Source of the DNA: DATLGB01 sp037724045
GTDB taxonomy: Bacteria > Actinomycetota > Thermoleophilia > Solirubrobacterales > Solirubrobacteraceae
Direction of reading: 5' to 3'
Length of the DNA: 64,000 bases
Assembly (NCBI GenBank): GCA_037724045.1
Contig: JBBJOW010000006.1
Span: forward strand, 32,305 to 96,304
In this document: piece by piece, positions 31,999 through 39,448 of the stretch
How positions within the stretch are numbered: the first letter of the stretch is position 1
Layout: each line of letters opens with the position of its first letter
Position numbers and translations under genes: made by a program
The notes under the pieces: model-generated
The model's database searches: none
What the model was told of the DNA's origin: nothing
Seen by the model: only the letters and a program-made list of their open reading frames with translations

Positions 31999-33968
31999 CA
32001 GGGCGTGGGCGTGGGCGTGGCGGTCGGCGTCGCCTCGGCGGTGGGGCGCGGGGTGGGATCCGGGTCCAGCGCGGAGTCGTCGAAGACCCCGACGATCAGG
32101 TTGACCGTGGAGCCGCGCTCCAGGCGCCCGCCGCGCGGCTGCTGGACGAGGACGATGCCGTCCTGGTCTGGCAGCACGACCGTGCGCTCCTCCGTGGCCG
32201 CCACCAGGCCGGCGTCCTTGATCGCGGCGACCGCGTCCCCCGCGGACTGGCCGCGCACGTCGGGCACCGCCACCTCGGCGGGCTGCTCGGCGATGGTCAG
32301 CGTCACGGTGTCGCCCAGCTCGAGCAGCTCGCCCTTGGCGGGATCGGAGGCGATGACGGTTCCGGGATCGGACTCCTCGGTCTCCTCGGTCACGCTGGCG
32401 GTGGTGAAGCCGGCCTCCTGGAGCTCGGCCTCGGCCTCCGCCTCGGTCAGCCCAACCACCCCCGGGACCTTGCCCTGCTCGGGCCCGCGCGAAACGATCA
32501 GCGTGACCGTCGAGCCGATGTCGAGTTGCGTGTTCGGGTCTGGGCTCATCTCGTCCACGCTGCCGGCTGGGGTGCTCTCGGAGAACGTGCGTTCGAGCGT
32601 CACCTTGAAGCCGCGCTCCTCGACGGCCTTCTGCGCGGCCTTGAGGGGGTCGTCGATCACGTCGGGGACGACCGCCTGTCCCGGCCCGCTGGAGACGAAC
32701 AGCGTCACCTCCGATCCCTCCTCGACCTCCTCCTCGGGACTCGGGCGCTGCCGGATGACCTCGCCCTCGGGCCGGTCGTCGGACTGCAGCTGCTGCAGGG
32801 AGACCTCAAAGCCGGCGTTGTTGAGCTGGGCGGCGGCGACGTCGGACTGCAGGCCCACCACCTCGGGGACCACGACCATCTCCGGGCGCAGGAGCACGAA
32901 CGCGCCCGCCCCGATCGCGCCCAGCAGAAGCAGGATCGCGACGAGAGAGAGCCAGAACCGCCGGCCGCGGCGCTCGCGCTCCTCGACCGCCTCGTAGCCC
33001 GCCAGCGCCGGATAGACGCCCGTGAGCGAACCGGTGCGCTGGGCGACGTCGGGACGCGCGGGCGCCTCCCGTACGTGCTCGAGCGCCCCGATGAACTCGT
33101 CCGCGTCGGCGAAGCGCCGCGACGGGTCCTTCTGCAGCGCGCGCAGCACGACGTCCTCGAGCTCGGGTGAGACCGCCAGGTTCAGCGAGCGCGGCGGGGC
33201 GGGCTCCTCGGAGACCTGCTTGAGCGCGATCGTCACCGCAGACTCGGCGTTGAAGGGCACCTGCCCGGTCAGCAGCTCGTAGAGCAGGATGCCGACCGAG
33301 TAGAGGTCCGACGTCGCCGACACGGTGTGACCCTGCGCCTGCTCCGGCGACAGATAGGCCGCGGTCCCCATGATCGCGCCGGTCTCGGTCATGTCCGAGG
33401 CGCCCGCGCGGGCGATCCCGAAGTCCGTCACCTTCACCCGCCCCTCGCCGTCGATGATGACGTTGTGGGGCTTGATGTCGCGGTGGATGACGCCGCGCTT
33501 GTGGGCGAAGCGCGCCGCGCGCAGCACCTGCACGGTGATGTCGATGGCGCGGCCGGGATCGATCGGGCCCTCGTCGGTCACGAGCTGCTTCAGGGAGCGC
33601 CCCTCGAGGAACTCCATCGCGATGTAGTAGGTCCCGTCGAGCTCGCCGCGGTCGAAGACCTGGACGACGTTGGGGTGTTGCAGGCCCGCAGCCGACGAGG
33701 CCTCGCGGCGGAAGCGCTCGACGAACTCCTGGTCGGCGGCGAAGCGGCGGTGCAGGACCTTCAGCGCGACCTGCCGGCCGAGCTGGGAGTCCTGCGCGCA
33801 GTAGACGTCGGCCATGCCACCGCTACCGATCCGGCTCACGACCGTGTAGCGATCGTCGACGACCTCGCCGGAGTCGATCGTCTCGCGCAGCGAGAGGGGT
33901 GCCGACGGCCGATCGTTCGCGCCCTGGCCGGCCGGAGGCGGGCCCCCCGGCGGTGTCGGCTCAGCCAT
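31998..33968 (-). CDS. pknB: Ser/Thr protein kinase with PASTA repeats
   Basis: 656 residues from the ATG at 33968. Kinase domain: VVSRIGSGGMADVYCAQDSQ, VALKVLH, VIHRDIKPHNVIIDGEG, KVTDFGIARA, AAYLSPEQAQG. A membrane helix near residue 365 (FWLSLVAILLLLGAIGAGAF) leads to four extracellular PASTA domains (starting VVVPEVVGLQ, AVVPDVIDDP, GKVPGVVGLT, VAVPDVRGQS) that bind muropeptides/lipid II, then a Pro/Thr tail. It is the central regulator of growth and division in actinobacteria. It overlaps pbpA by eight bases and ddl by one. Confidence 0.95.
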   Translation of the reverse strand: MAEPTPPGGPPPAGQGANDRPSAPLSLRETIDSGEVVDDRYTVVSRIGSGGMADVYCAQDSQLGRQVALKVLHRRFAADQEFVERFRREASSAAGLQHPNVVQVFDRGELDGTYYIAMEFLEGRSLKQLVTDEGPIDPGRAIDITVQVLRAARFAHKRGVIHRDIKPHNVIIDGEGRVKVTDFGIARAGASDMTETGAIMGTAAYLSPEQAQGHTVSATSDLYSVGILLYELLTGQVPFNAESAVTIALKQVSEEPAPPRSLNLAVSPELEDVVLRALQKDPSRRFADADEFIGALEHVREAPARPDVAQRTGSLTGVYPALAGYEAVEERERRGRRFWLSLVAILLLLGAIGAGAFVLLRPEMVVVPEVVGLQSDVAAAQLNNAGFEVSLQQLQSDDRPEGEVIRQRPSPEEEVEEGSEVTLFVSSGPGQAVVPDVIDDPLKAAQKAVEERGFKVTLERTFSESTPAGSVDEMSPDPNTQLDIGSTVTLIVSRGPEQGKVPGVVGLTEAEAEAELQEAGFTTASVTEETEESDPGTVIASDPAKGELLELGDTVTLTIAEQPAEVAVPDVRGQSAGDAVAAIKDAGLVAATEERTVVLPDQDGIVLVQQPRGGRLERGSTVNLIVGVFDDSALDPDPTPRPTAEATPTATPTPTP

Positions 33969-35391
33969 CGAGGCGCTCCAGGATCGACTTGGCGATCGGT
34001 GCCGCCGCAATGCCGCCCTGGCTTGCGACCCGCTCGACCATGACCGCCACCGCGGTCCGGTCGGTGAAGCCGATGAACCAGGCGTCGTTGATGCCCCCCG
34101 CAACGTCCACCTCGGCCGTGCCGGTCTTTCCGGCGACCTCGACGCCCTCGAGGGCCGCAGCCGTGCCGGTTCCCTCGCGCACCACGTTGCGCATCATCTC
34201 TCCGAGCGCGGCGGCGGTCTCCTCGGACATGACCCGCTCCGCGCGTTCGGGCTCGGCCTCGAAGGCGGTGCGGCCGTCGGTGTCCACCGCCGCCTCGAGC
34301 AGGTACGGCTCCATCCGCACGCCGCCGTTGCCGATCGTCTGCGCGACCGTCGCCATCTGCAGCGGGGACACCAACAGGGCGGCCTGGCCGATCGCCGTGC
34401 GCCCGACGTCGACCGAGGCCGCACTCGCCTCGATCAGCTTCCCCTTGCCGTCGCGGATGCCGCTGCGCGGCAGCTGGGACGCCGGCAGGTCGATCGGCGG
34501 GGCGGCGTTGAAGCCGAAGCGCTCCATGTACTCGTTCATCGTCTCGCCGCCCAGGTCCTCGCCGACCTCGGCCCAGACCGTGTTCACGGAGCCCGTGAGC
34601 GCCTCGGTCAGGGTGATCGGCCCGAAGTCCGCGCCCCCGGCGTTCTGCAGGGGGACGCCGGAGATCGGCTTGCCGTTCTCGCCGGAGACCGTCGTGTCCG
34701 GCGTGTACTCGCCCGTGTCCAGCGCCGCGGTGGCGGTCACCGTCTTGAACGTCGAGCCCGGCGGGAACAGGCCCTGCGCCGCGCGATTGAAGATCGGCGT
34801 GTCGTCGTCGTCGCTGGACAGCTTGCCGAAGACACCGGGCTTGTCGAGGTCGTTGGGATCGAAGCCCGGAACCGACGCCATCACCCGCACCGCCCCCGTC
34901 TCGAGATCCATCGCCACCGCCGCCCCCTTGGCGCTCTCGGTTGCCTTCAGCGCGTCCGTGGCGATCTGCTGCGCCTCGCCGTCCAGCGTGATCTCGAGGT
35001 CCTGGCCCTCCTGCTCGCGGCCGATCAGGGACTCGAAGGTCGTCACCAGCTCGGTCCGGCGGCCGACCAGCCGGTCGTCGTAGAAGGCCTCCAGGCCGGA
35101 GGAGCCGATGCTGGCGAACGCGTAGCCGATCGGATGGCCGAACAGCTCGCCCCGTGGGTACTGGCGGCGGTAGGTCTCGCCGTCGCTCTTGCGCGAGCGC
35201 GCGATCACCGTCCCGTCCGCGGTCTTGATCGTCCCGCGCTTGATGCGCTGCTCCTGCAGCTCGTCGCGGCGGTTGGCCGTCTGGTCGCGCAGGCCGTCCG
35301 CGGCGAACACCGACCAATAGGACGTGAAGCCCATGAGCACGCCGAACAGCAGGACGACGGTCCCATAGAGCTTGAGGATCGGCGTTTTCAC
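33961..35391 (-). CDS. pbpA: Class B penicillin-binding protein (transpeptidase, PbpA type)
   Basis: 476 residues. One N-terminal membrane anchor (LYGTVVLLFGVLMGFTSYW), a dimerisation segment (RGTIKTADGTVIARS) and a transpeptidase domain with GLFPPGSTFKTVTA (SxxK, catalytic Ser), TGSVNTVWA (SxN) and VAGKTGTAEV (KTG). It crosslinks new peptidoglycan outside the membrane and pairs with the RodA-type polymerase encoded just upstream. Within the operon fhaA-fhaB-pstP-rodA-pbpA-pknB-ddl it is a likely target of PknB control. Confidence 0.95.
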   Translation of the reverse strand: MKTPILKLYGTVVLLFGVLMGFTSYWSVFAADGLRDQTANRRDELQEQRIKRGTIKTADGTVIARSRKSDGETYRRQYPRGELFGHPIGYAFASIGSSGLEAFYDDRLVGRRTELVTTFESLIGREQEGQDLEITLDGEAQQIATDALKATESAKGAAVAMDLETGAVRVMASVPGFDPNDLDKPGVFGKLSSDDDDTPIFNRAAQGLFPPGSTFKTVTATAALDTGEYTPDTTVSGENGKPISGVPLQNAGGADFGPITLTEALTGSVNTVWAEVGEDLGGETMNEYMERFGFNAAPPIDLPASQLPRSGIRDGKGKLIEASAASVDVGRTAIGQAALLVSPLQMATVAQTIGNGGVRMEPYLLEAAVDTDGRTAFEAEPERAERVMSEETAAALGEMMRNVVREGTGTAAALEGVEVAGKTGTAEVDVAGGINDAWFIGFTDRTAVAVMVERVASQGGIAAAPIAKSILERLDG

Positions 35392-35431
35392 CAGGTCACG
35401 ACCTTCGGTCGTCTTTGCTGATCCTTCGTGA

Positions 35432-36718
35432 TCACGTGGTCGCCACGGCTTCGCGGCGCGCGCGGTCGGACACGAGCAGCAGCAACGCGAGCAGGACGAA
35501 GTTGGCCAGCACCGACGAGCCGCCGTAGGAGACGAAGGGCAGCGTCACGCCCGTCAGCGGGATCACGCGGGTGACGCCGCCGATGATCACGAAGACCTGC
35601 AGCGCGAGCACCGCGCTCAGCCCCGCCGCCAGCAGGGTGGAGAAGGAATCGCGCGCGATCATCGCCGTCTTGAGTCCGCGGGCGACCAGCAGCAGGTAGA
35701 CGAGGATGAGCCCGCACGCGCCGGCGAGACCGAGCTCGTTGACGATCACCGCGTAGATGAGGTCGGTGTCCGGAAGCGGGGTGAGGATGATCGAGCCGCC
35801 GAAGCCGGTCCCGAACAGGCCGCCGTCGGCCTGGGCGAAGATGCCCTGGGCGACCTGGAAGCCCTTGTCCTCCACCCAGGCCGGGTTGAAGGGGTCCAGC
35901 CAGACGTCGACGCGGTTCTGGATGTGGCTGACGCCCTGGGCGACGACGAACGCGCCGGCGGCGAACGCGGCCAGCCCGACGACCACAAAGCCGGCCCGGT
36001 TGGTGGCCACGTAGAGGATGGCCAGGAAGGCACCGAAGAACATCAGCGACGAGCCGATGTCGCGGATGAAGAAGAGCAGGAACATCGCCGTCACCCATAT
36101 CACCAGCAGCGGGCCGAAGTGCTTCAGCGGTGGGAACGTGATGCCCAGGAAGCGCCTGGAGTCCAGGATCAGCACGTCACGGTGCTCGCGCAGGTACGCC
36201 GCGAGGAAGACGACGATGCCGAGCTTGGCGAACTCCGCCGGCTGGAAGGCGATCGGCCCGATGTCGACGCCCAGGTACGCGCCGTTGGTCTCGGCGCCGA
36301 TCAGCGGCACGCGCGGCATCACAAGCAGGATCAGCGAGCCGAACGCGATCAGATAGCGGTACTGCTCGAGCACCCGGAAGTCCTTGCGCAGCGCGATGAT
36401 CGTCGCGCTGAAGAGCACCAGCCCGGCCACGAACCAGCCGGCCTGGCTGATCGCCTTGTCCTCGTCGAGCCGGAAGATCACGACAAGGCCGAAGCACGCC
36501 AGCAGGGCGACGAGCGGGAACAGGTACGGGTCGGCGTCGGGCAGCGTGAAGCGGATGACGATGTGCGTCGCCACGCAGATGCCCAGGAAGATCAGGCCGT
36601 AGGTGAACGACAGGTCCGAGACGACGTCCGCGCGCCCGATGAAGATCGCGGCGAAGCCGGCCGTCACCAGCATCGAGGCGGGCACGAGCGCGAGCAGCTC
36701 GCGGTTGCGCGGGCTCAT
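35432..36718 (-). CDS. rodA: FtsW/RodA/SpoVE-type peptidoglycan polymerase
   Basis: 428 residues with about ten to twelve membrane segments. AFQPAEFAKLGIVVFLAAYL, RDIGSSLMFFGAFLAILYVA and TLPFVSYGGSSVLANFVLLA are SEDS-family signatures. It is a lipid II glycosyltransferase working with the class B PBP encoded 40 bases downstream. The ATG at 36718 overlaps the pstP stop (ATGA). As in mycobacteria, the gene sits between the PP2C phosphatase and pbpA, so RodA assignment is preferred over FtsW. Confidence 0.95.
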   Translation of the reverse strand: MSPRNRELLALVPASMLVTAGFAAIFIGRADVVSDLSFTYGLIFLGICVATHIVIRFTLPDADPYLFPLVALLACFGLVVIFRLDEDKAISQAGWFVAGLVLFSATIIALRKDFRVLEQYRYLIAFGSLILLVMPRVPLIGAETNGAYLGVDIGPIAFQPAEFAKLGIVVFLAAYLREHRDVLILDSRRFLGITFPPLKHFGPLLVIWVTAMFLLFFIRDIGSSLMFFGAFLAILYVATNRAGFVVVGLAAFAAGAFVVAQGVSHIQNRVDVWLDPFNPAWVEDKGFQVAQGIFAQADGGLFGTGFGGSIILTPLPDTDLIYAVIVNELGLAGACGLILVYLLLVARGLKTAMIARDSFSTLLAAGLSAVLALQVFVIIGGVTRVIPLTGVTLPFVSYGGSSVLANFVLLALLLLVSDRARREAVATT

Positions 36719-37938
36719 TCGCGGACGGACCCCTTCTCCAGCTGGGTCACCAGGTCCTCGACGTCGTCGAGCGAGCGCCACTTGCGCTCGGTGAAGGTCG
36801 GCCGGCGCGCCTCGGCCACTTGGTCGATGCGCACGCCGCTGGTGTAGTGGCGCGTGTAGAGGTCGACGCCGAACGGCGCCTCGTACGGGATGCCGCGGTA
36901 GATGGTCACGCTGCGGTTCTCGTCGAGGCCGATGAAGAAGACGCCGCGAATGGCGATGAAGGCGGCGACCGAGACGAAGGCGAGCAGGACGCCGATGACG
37001 ATCAGCGGCTTGATCGAGCGGCGCAGACGGCCGGGCGGCTTGCGGCCGGACGCGGCGGGCGTGCGCGGCGCGCTGTCGGGCAGCGGTGCGGTGCGGCGCG
37101 GCGGCGGGGCCGAGGTCGCGGGCTCCGCGACCGCAACCGCGGCCGTGGCGGTCGTCGGCTGCGTGGCCGTGTCGGGCGAGACGGCTGCGTGCTCGCTCGT
37201 CACGCCCTCCTCTTGCGCGGCGGTTTGGACCGACTCCAGGCGGAAGAGGATCACGGTGATGTTGTCGCGCCCGCCCGCGGCGTTGGCGGCGGCGATCAGG
37301 TTCCGGCCCGCCTGCTCGAGGTCGTCGACGGCGACGAGGATGCGGCCCACCTCGCGCTCGCGCACCATGTCCGTGAGCCCATCCGAGCAGAGCAGGTAGA
37401 CGTCGCCTGCGCGCCCGGCGAGGCGGTCGGCGTCGACCTTCACGGTCGGCTCGGGACCGACGGCGCGCGTGATGACGGAGCGCTGCGGGTGCGTGAGCGC
37501 CTCCTCCTCGGTGACCTTCCCACGGTCGACGAGCTCCCCGACGAGCGAGTGGTCGCGCGTCACGCGCTGCAGGTCGCCGTCGCGCAGCAGGTACGCGCGC
37601 GAGTCGCCCACGTGGGCGATGACGACCTCCTCCTCGGCGACATAGGCGACCGTGCAGGTCGTGCCCATTCCGTGGTACTCGGGCACCGTCGTGGCCTGGT
37701 CGTGCACCTGCGCGTTCGCGCGCAGGATCGTCTGTACGAGCGCGTCCTCGACCGGCCCCTCGGGCAGCCCGCCACGGAAGGCCTCGATGGTGATCTCCGA
37801 CGCGACCTCGCCCGCGAGCGCACCGCCCATGCCGTCCGCGAGCACGAACAGCGGCGCCTGCACGAAGTAGTTGTCCTCGTTGGCCTGGCGCTGGCGCCCG
37901 ACGTCGGAACCCTGCCATTTGTCGGCTACTCGAAGCAT
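36715..37938 (-). CDS. pstP: PP2C-family Ser/Thr phosphatase
   Basis: 407 residues. GSDVGRQRQANEDNYFV, VLADGMGGALAGEVASEITI (metal Asp/Gly), IAHVGDSRAYLLRDG, LLCSDGLTDMV and GGRDNITVILF give the full PP2C domain (residues 1-235). A Pro/Ala-rich juxtamembrane linker, one membrane helix (IKPLIVIGVLLAFVSVAAFI) and an outside domain of about 85 residues follow. It reverses PknB-type phosphorylation. The ATG at 37938 is preceded by GAGAGGAG at a good distance; that Shine-Dalgarno sequence is part of the terminal inverted repeat of palindromic element copy B. Confidence 0.94.
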   Translation of the reverse strand: MLRVADKWQGSDVGRQRQANEDNYFVQAPLFVLADGMGGALAGEVASEITIEAFRGGLPEGPVEDALVQTILRANAQVHDQATTVPEYHGMGTTCTVAYVAEEEVVIAHVGDSRAYLLRDGDLQRVTRDHSLVGELVDRGKVTEEEALTHPQRSVITRAVGPEPTVKVDADRLAGRAGDVYLLCSDGLTDMVREREVGRILVAVDDLEQAGRNLIAAANAAGGRDNITVILFRLESVQTAAQEEGVTSEHAAVSPDTATQPTTATAAVAVAEPATSAPPPRRTAPLPDSAPRTPAASGRKPPGRLRRSIKPLIVIGVLLAFVSVAAFIAIRGVFFIGLDENRSVTIYRGIPYEAPFGVDLYTRHYTSGVRIDQVAEARRPTFTERKWRSLDDVEDLVTQLEKGSVRE

Positions 37939-37939
37939 C

Positions 37940-38103
37940 AGTGGCTCCTCTCGTGGCCTGCGTGCGGCGAGGCCGGGATGCCGGCGCCGGCTGGCGAGGA
38001 CGCAGGTCCGAAGGTGTGCCTCTGGCACATCGAGGGCCGAGGACGTAGCCAGGCGGTGATCGGCGCCCGGCCTCGTTGTGCGTAGGTCGCGAGAGAAGCC
38101 ACT
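37940..38103. repeat. Palindromic structured element, copy B (164 bp), between fhaB and pstP
   Basis: Ends AGTGGCT-c-CTCTCG (37940-37953) and CGAGAG-a-AGCCACT (38090-38103) are inverted. The middle stem CGAGGCCGG (37968-37976) pairs with CCGGCCTCG (38067-38075), replacing AAATGCCGG/CCGGCATTT of copy A with a fully compensated sequence. The core (GATGCCGGCGCC, CTGGCGAGGACGCAGG; on the other side GAGGAC, AGCCAGGCGGTGA, CGGCGCCCGG) is almost the same as in copy A. It separates the fhaB stop from the pstP ATG by its own length and carries the pstP Shine-Dalgarno sequence in its end. Confidence 0.8.
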
Positions 38104-38624
38104 TAGCGCTCGAAGGTGAATTCGGAATCGCCGATGCGGATGCGGTCGCCGTCGTGCAGCGGCTGCGGGCCGCCCAGCGGCTCGTCATTGAGGTACGTCC
38201 CGTTGGTCGAGCCTAGGTCTTCGAGCACGACGGCGTCACCCTGCGGATACAGCCGGGCGTGGCGGGTGGATGAGAAGGAGTCCTCGAGCACGATGTCGGC
38301 CTCGGAGCCGCGCCCGAGCAGCGCCCCGCTCGACAGGTCATAGGCCGCGCCGTCGCGCAGGCCCGGTGCCGTTGAGACGCGCAGCTTGGGCATGCCCTGC
38401 GGGGAGTCCATGGCCGCCCCAGCCTCGTGCATCGCCGTGCCCTGGTCATAGGCGTACTCGTCTCGCGTCCGCCCGCCTCCTCCACCGCGCACCGGCTCCT
38501 CGTCGCCGGCGCCGCCCGTCCGGCGCAGGTCGCGCAGCGCCGAGCGCGCCACCCAGAGCAGGAACAGGTACAGGATGGCGAGGAAGCCGAACTTCAGGGC
38601 GACCGCGACGGGGTCGAGTTCCAT
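38103..38624 (-). CDS. fhaB: FHA domain protein FhaB, membrane anchored
   Basis: 173 residues from the ATG at 38624 (TGATG overlap with fhaA). One N-terminal membrane helix (FGFLAILYLFLLWVARSAL), a flexible linker, then an FHA domain: LLGRGSEADIVLEDSFSSTR, HARLY, LEDLGSTNGTYLND, GDRIRIGDSEF, with the phosphothreonine-binding Arg, Ser and Asn-Gly-Thr residues. It recruits phosphorylated partners to the membrane near the division or elongation machinery. Earlier in-frame codons belong to fhaA. Its TAA stop is at the edge of palindromic element copy B. Confidence 0.93.
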   Translation of the reverse strand: MELDPVAVALKFGFLAILYLFLLWVARSALRDLRRTGGAGDEEPVRGGGGGRTRDEYAYDQGTAMHEAGAAMDSPQGMPKLRVSTAPGLRDGAAYDLSSGALLGRGSEADIVLEDSFSSTRHARLYPQGDAVVLEDLGSTNGTYLNDEPLGGPQPLHDGDRIRIGDSEFTFER

Positions 38625-39385
38625 CAGTGCTCCTCGAAGGTCACGGTGGAGACGCCAAGCTCGATGCGGTCGCCGGCGCGCAGCGGCTGGGCGCCGGTAA
38701 CCCGCGAGCCGTTGACGCGGATCCCGTTGGTGGAGCCGAGATCGCGCACGATCCACGCGCCGCCGGACGGCCGGACCTCGGCGTGACGGCGCGAGGCGTT
38801 CTCGTCGGCGAGCACCAGGTCGCAGTCGCGCGAGCGGCCGAGCACGGCACCGTCGGACCCGAGCAGTGTGGCCCGGCCCTCGTAGCGCAACTGCGCACGG
38901 GTGCGGCGCGCATTGGGCTGCTGCAGCGGCTCCGAGAGCCGGTCCGAGACCGAGTAGACGGAGGTGTGCCCCGCCTCGGCGCGCACGGCGCCGCCGCCGT
39001 CACGGGCCTTCGGGTCGGAGCGCACGAGCCGCGCCTGGATGCCGAACTCGCCCAGACGCAGGCGCTCGTCGGTCTCGAAGGAGATGGCCGGGCGCGACAT
39101 GAAGGCCACCTTCTCACGGCGGGCGTGCTCGAGCAGGTAGGCGCTGAGTTCGTCGCGCAGATCGTCCTCGTAGTCCGCGAACTGCTCGCGGTCGCGCACC
39201 GAGAGCCAGACCGTGTACTCGTTGGGCACGTAGGTGCGCGAGACAGAGACCACCTTGTGCTGGTCGAGCTCACGCGCGAGCTTGCGGGCGATCTCCACCG
39301 GCCGCACCTCGGACTTGAAGGCGCGCGAGAACGTCCCCTCGACGAGGCCGGCCAGTTTGGATTCGAGGCTGCGAAGCACGCTCAT
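38624..39385 (-). CDS. fhaA: FhaA: DUF3662 domain plus FHA domain
   Basis: 253 residues. The N-terminal DUF3662 domain (SLESKLAGLVEGTFSRAFKS, VSVSRTYVPNEYTVWLS) occupies residues 1-120. A variable linker follows, then an FHA domain from about 175 (TLLGSDGAVLGRSRDCDLVL, SRRHAEV, VRDLGSTNGIRVNG). In mycobacteria FhaA binds the phosphorylated MviN/MurJ pseudokinase and PbpA. It opens the seven-gene operon; 63 bases upstream lies another kinase gene on the same strand. Confidence 0.94.
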   Translation of the reverse strand: MSVLRSLESKLAGLVEGTFSRAFKSEVRPVEIARKLARELDQHKVVSVSRTYVPNEYTVWLSVRDREQFADYEDDLRDELSAYLLEHARREKVAFMSRPAISFETDERLRLGEFGIQARLVRSDPKARDGGGAVRAEAGHTSVYSVSDRLSEPLQQPNARRTRAQLRYEGRATLLGSDGAVLGRSRDCDLVLADENASRRHAEVRPSGGAWIVRDLGSTNGIRVNGSRVTGAQPLRAGDRIELGVSTVTFEEH

Positions 39386-39417
39386 TAGATCTACCCGCCC
39401 GCTGTTCTCATCACCGG

Positions 39418-39444
39418 GCCGACCCGCGGAGCGGGAAAGTCGGC
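39418..39444 (-). terminator. Stem-loop between the polytopic kinase gene and fhaA
   Basis: GCCGAC (39418-39423) pairs with GTCGGC (39439-39444), with an inner CCCGC/GCGGG stem around GGA. It follows the kinase stop on the minus strand and precedes fhaA. There is no clear T-run, so it may act as a weak or factor-dependent terminator or as an attenuator. Confidence 0.35.
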
Positions 39445-39448
39445 CACG

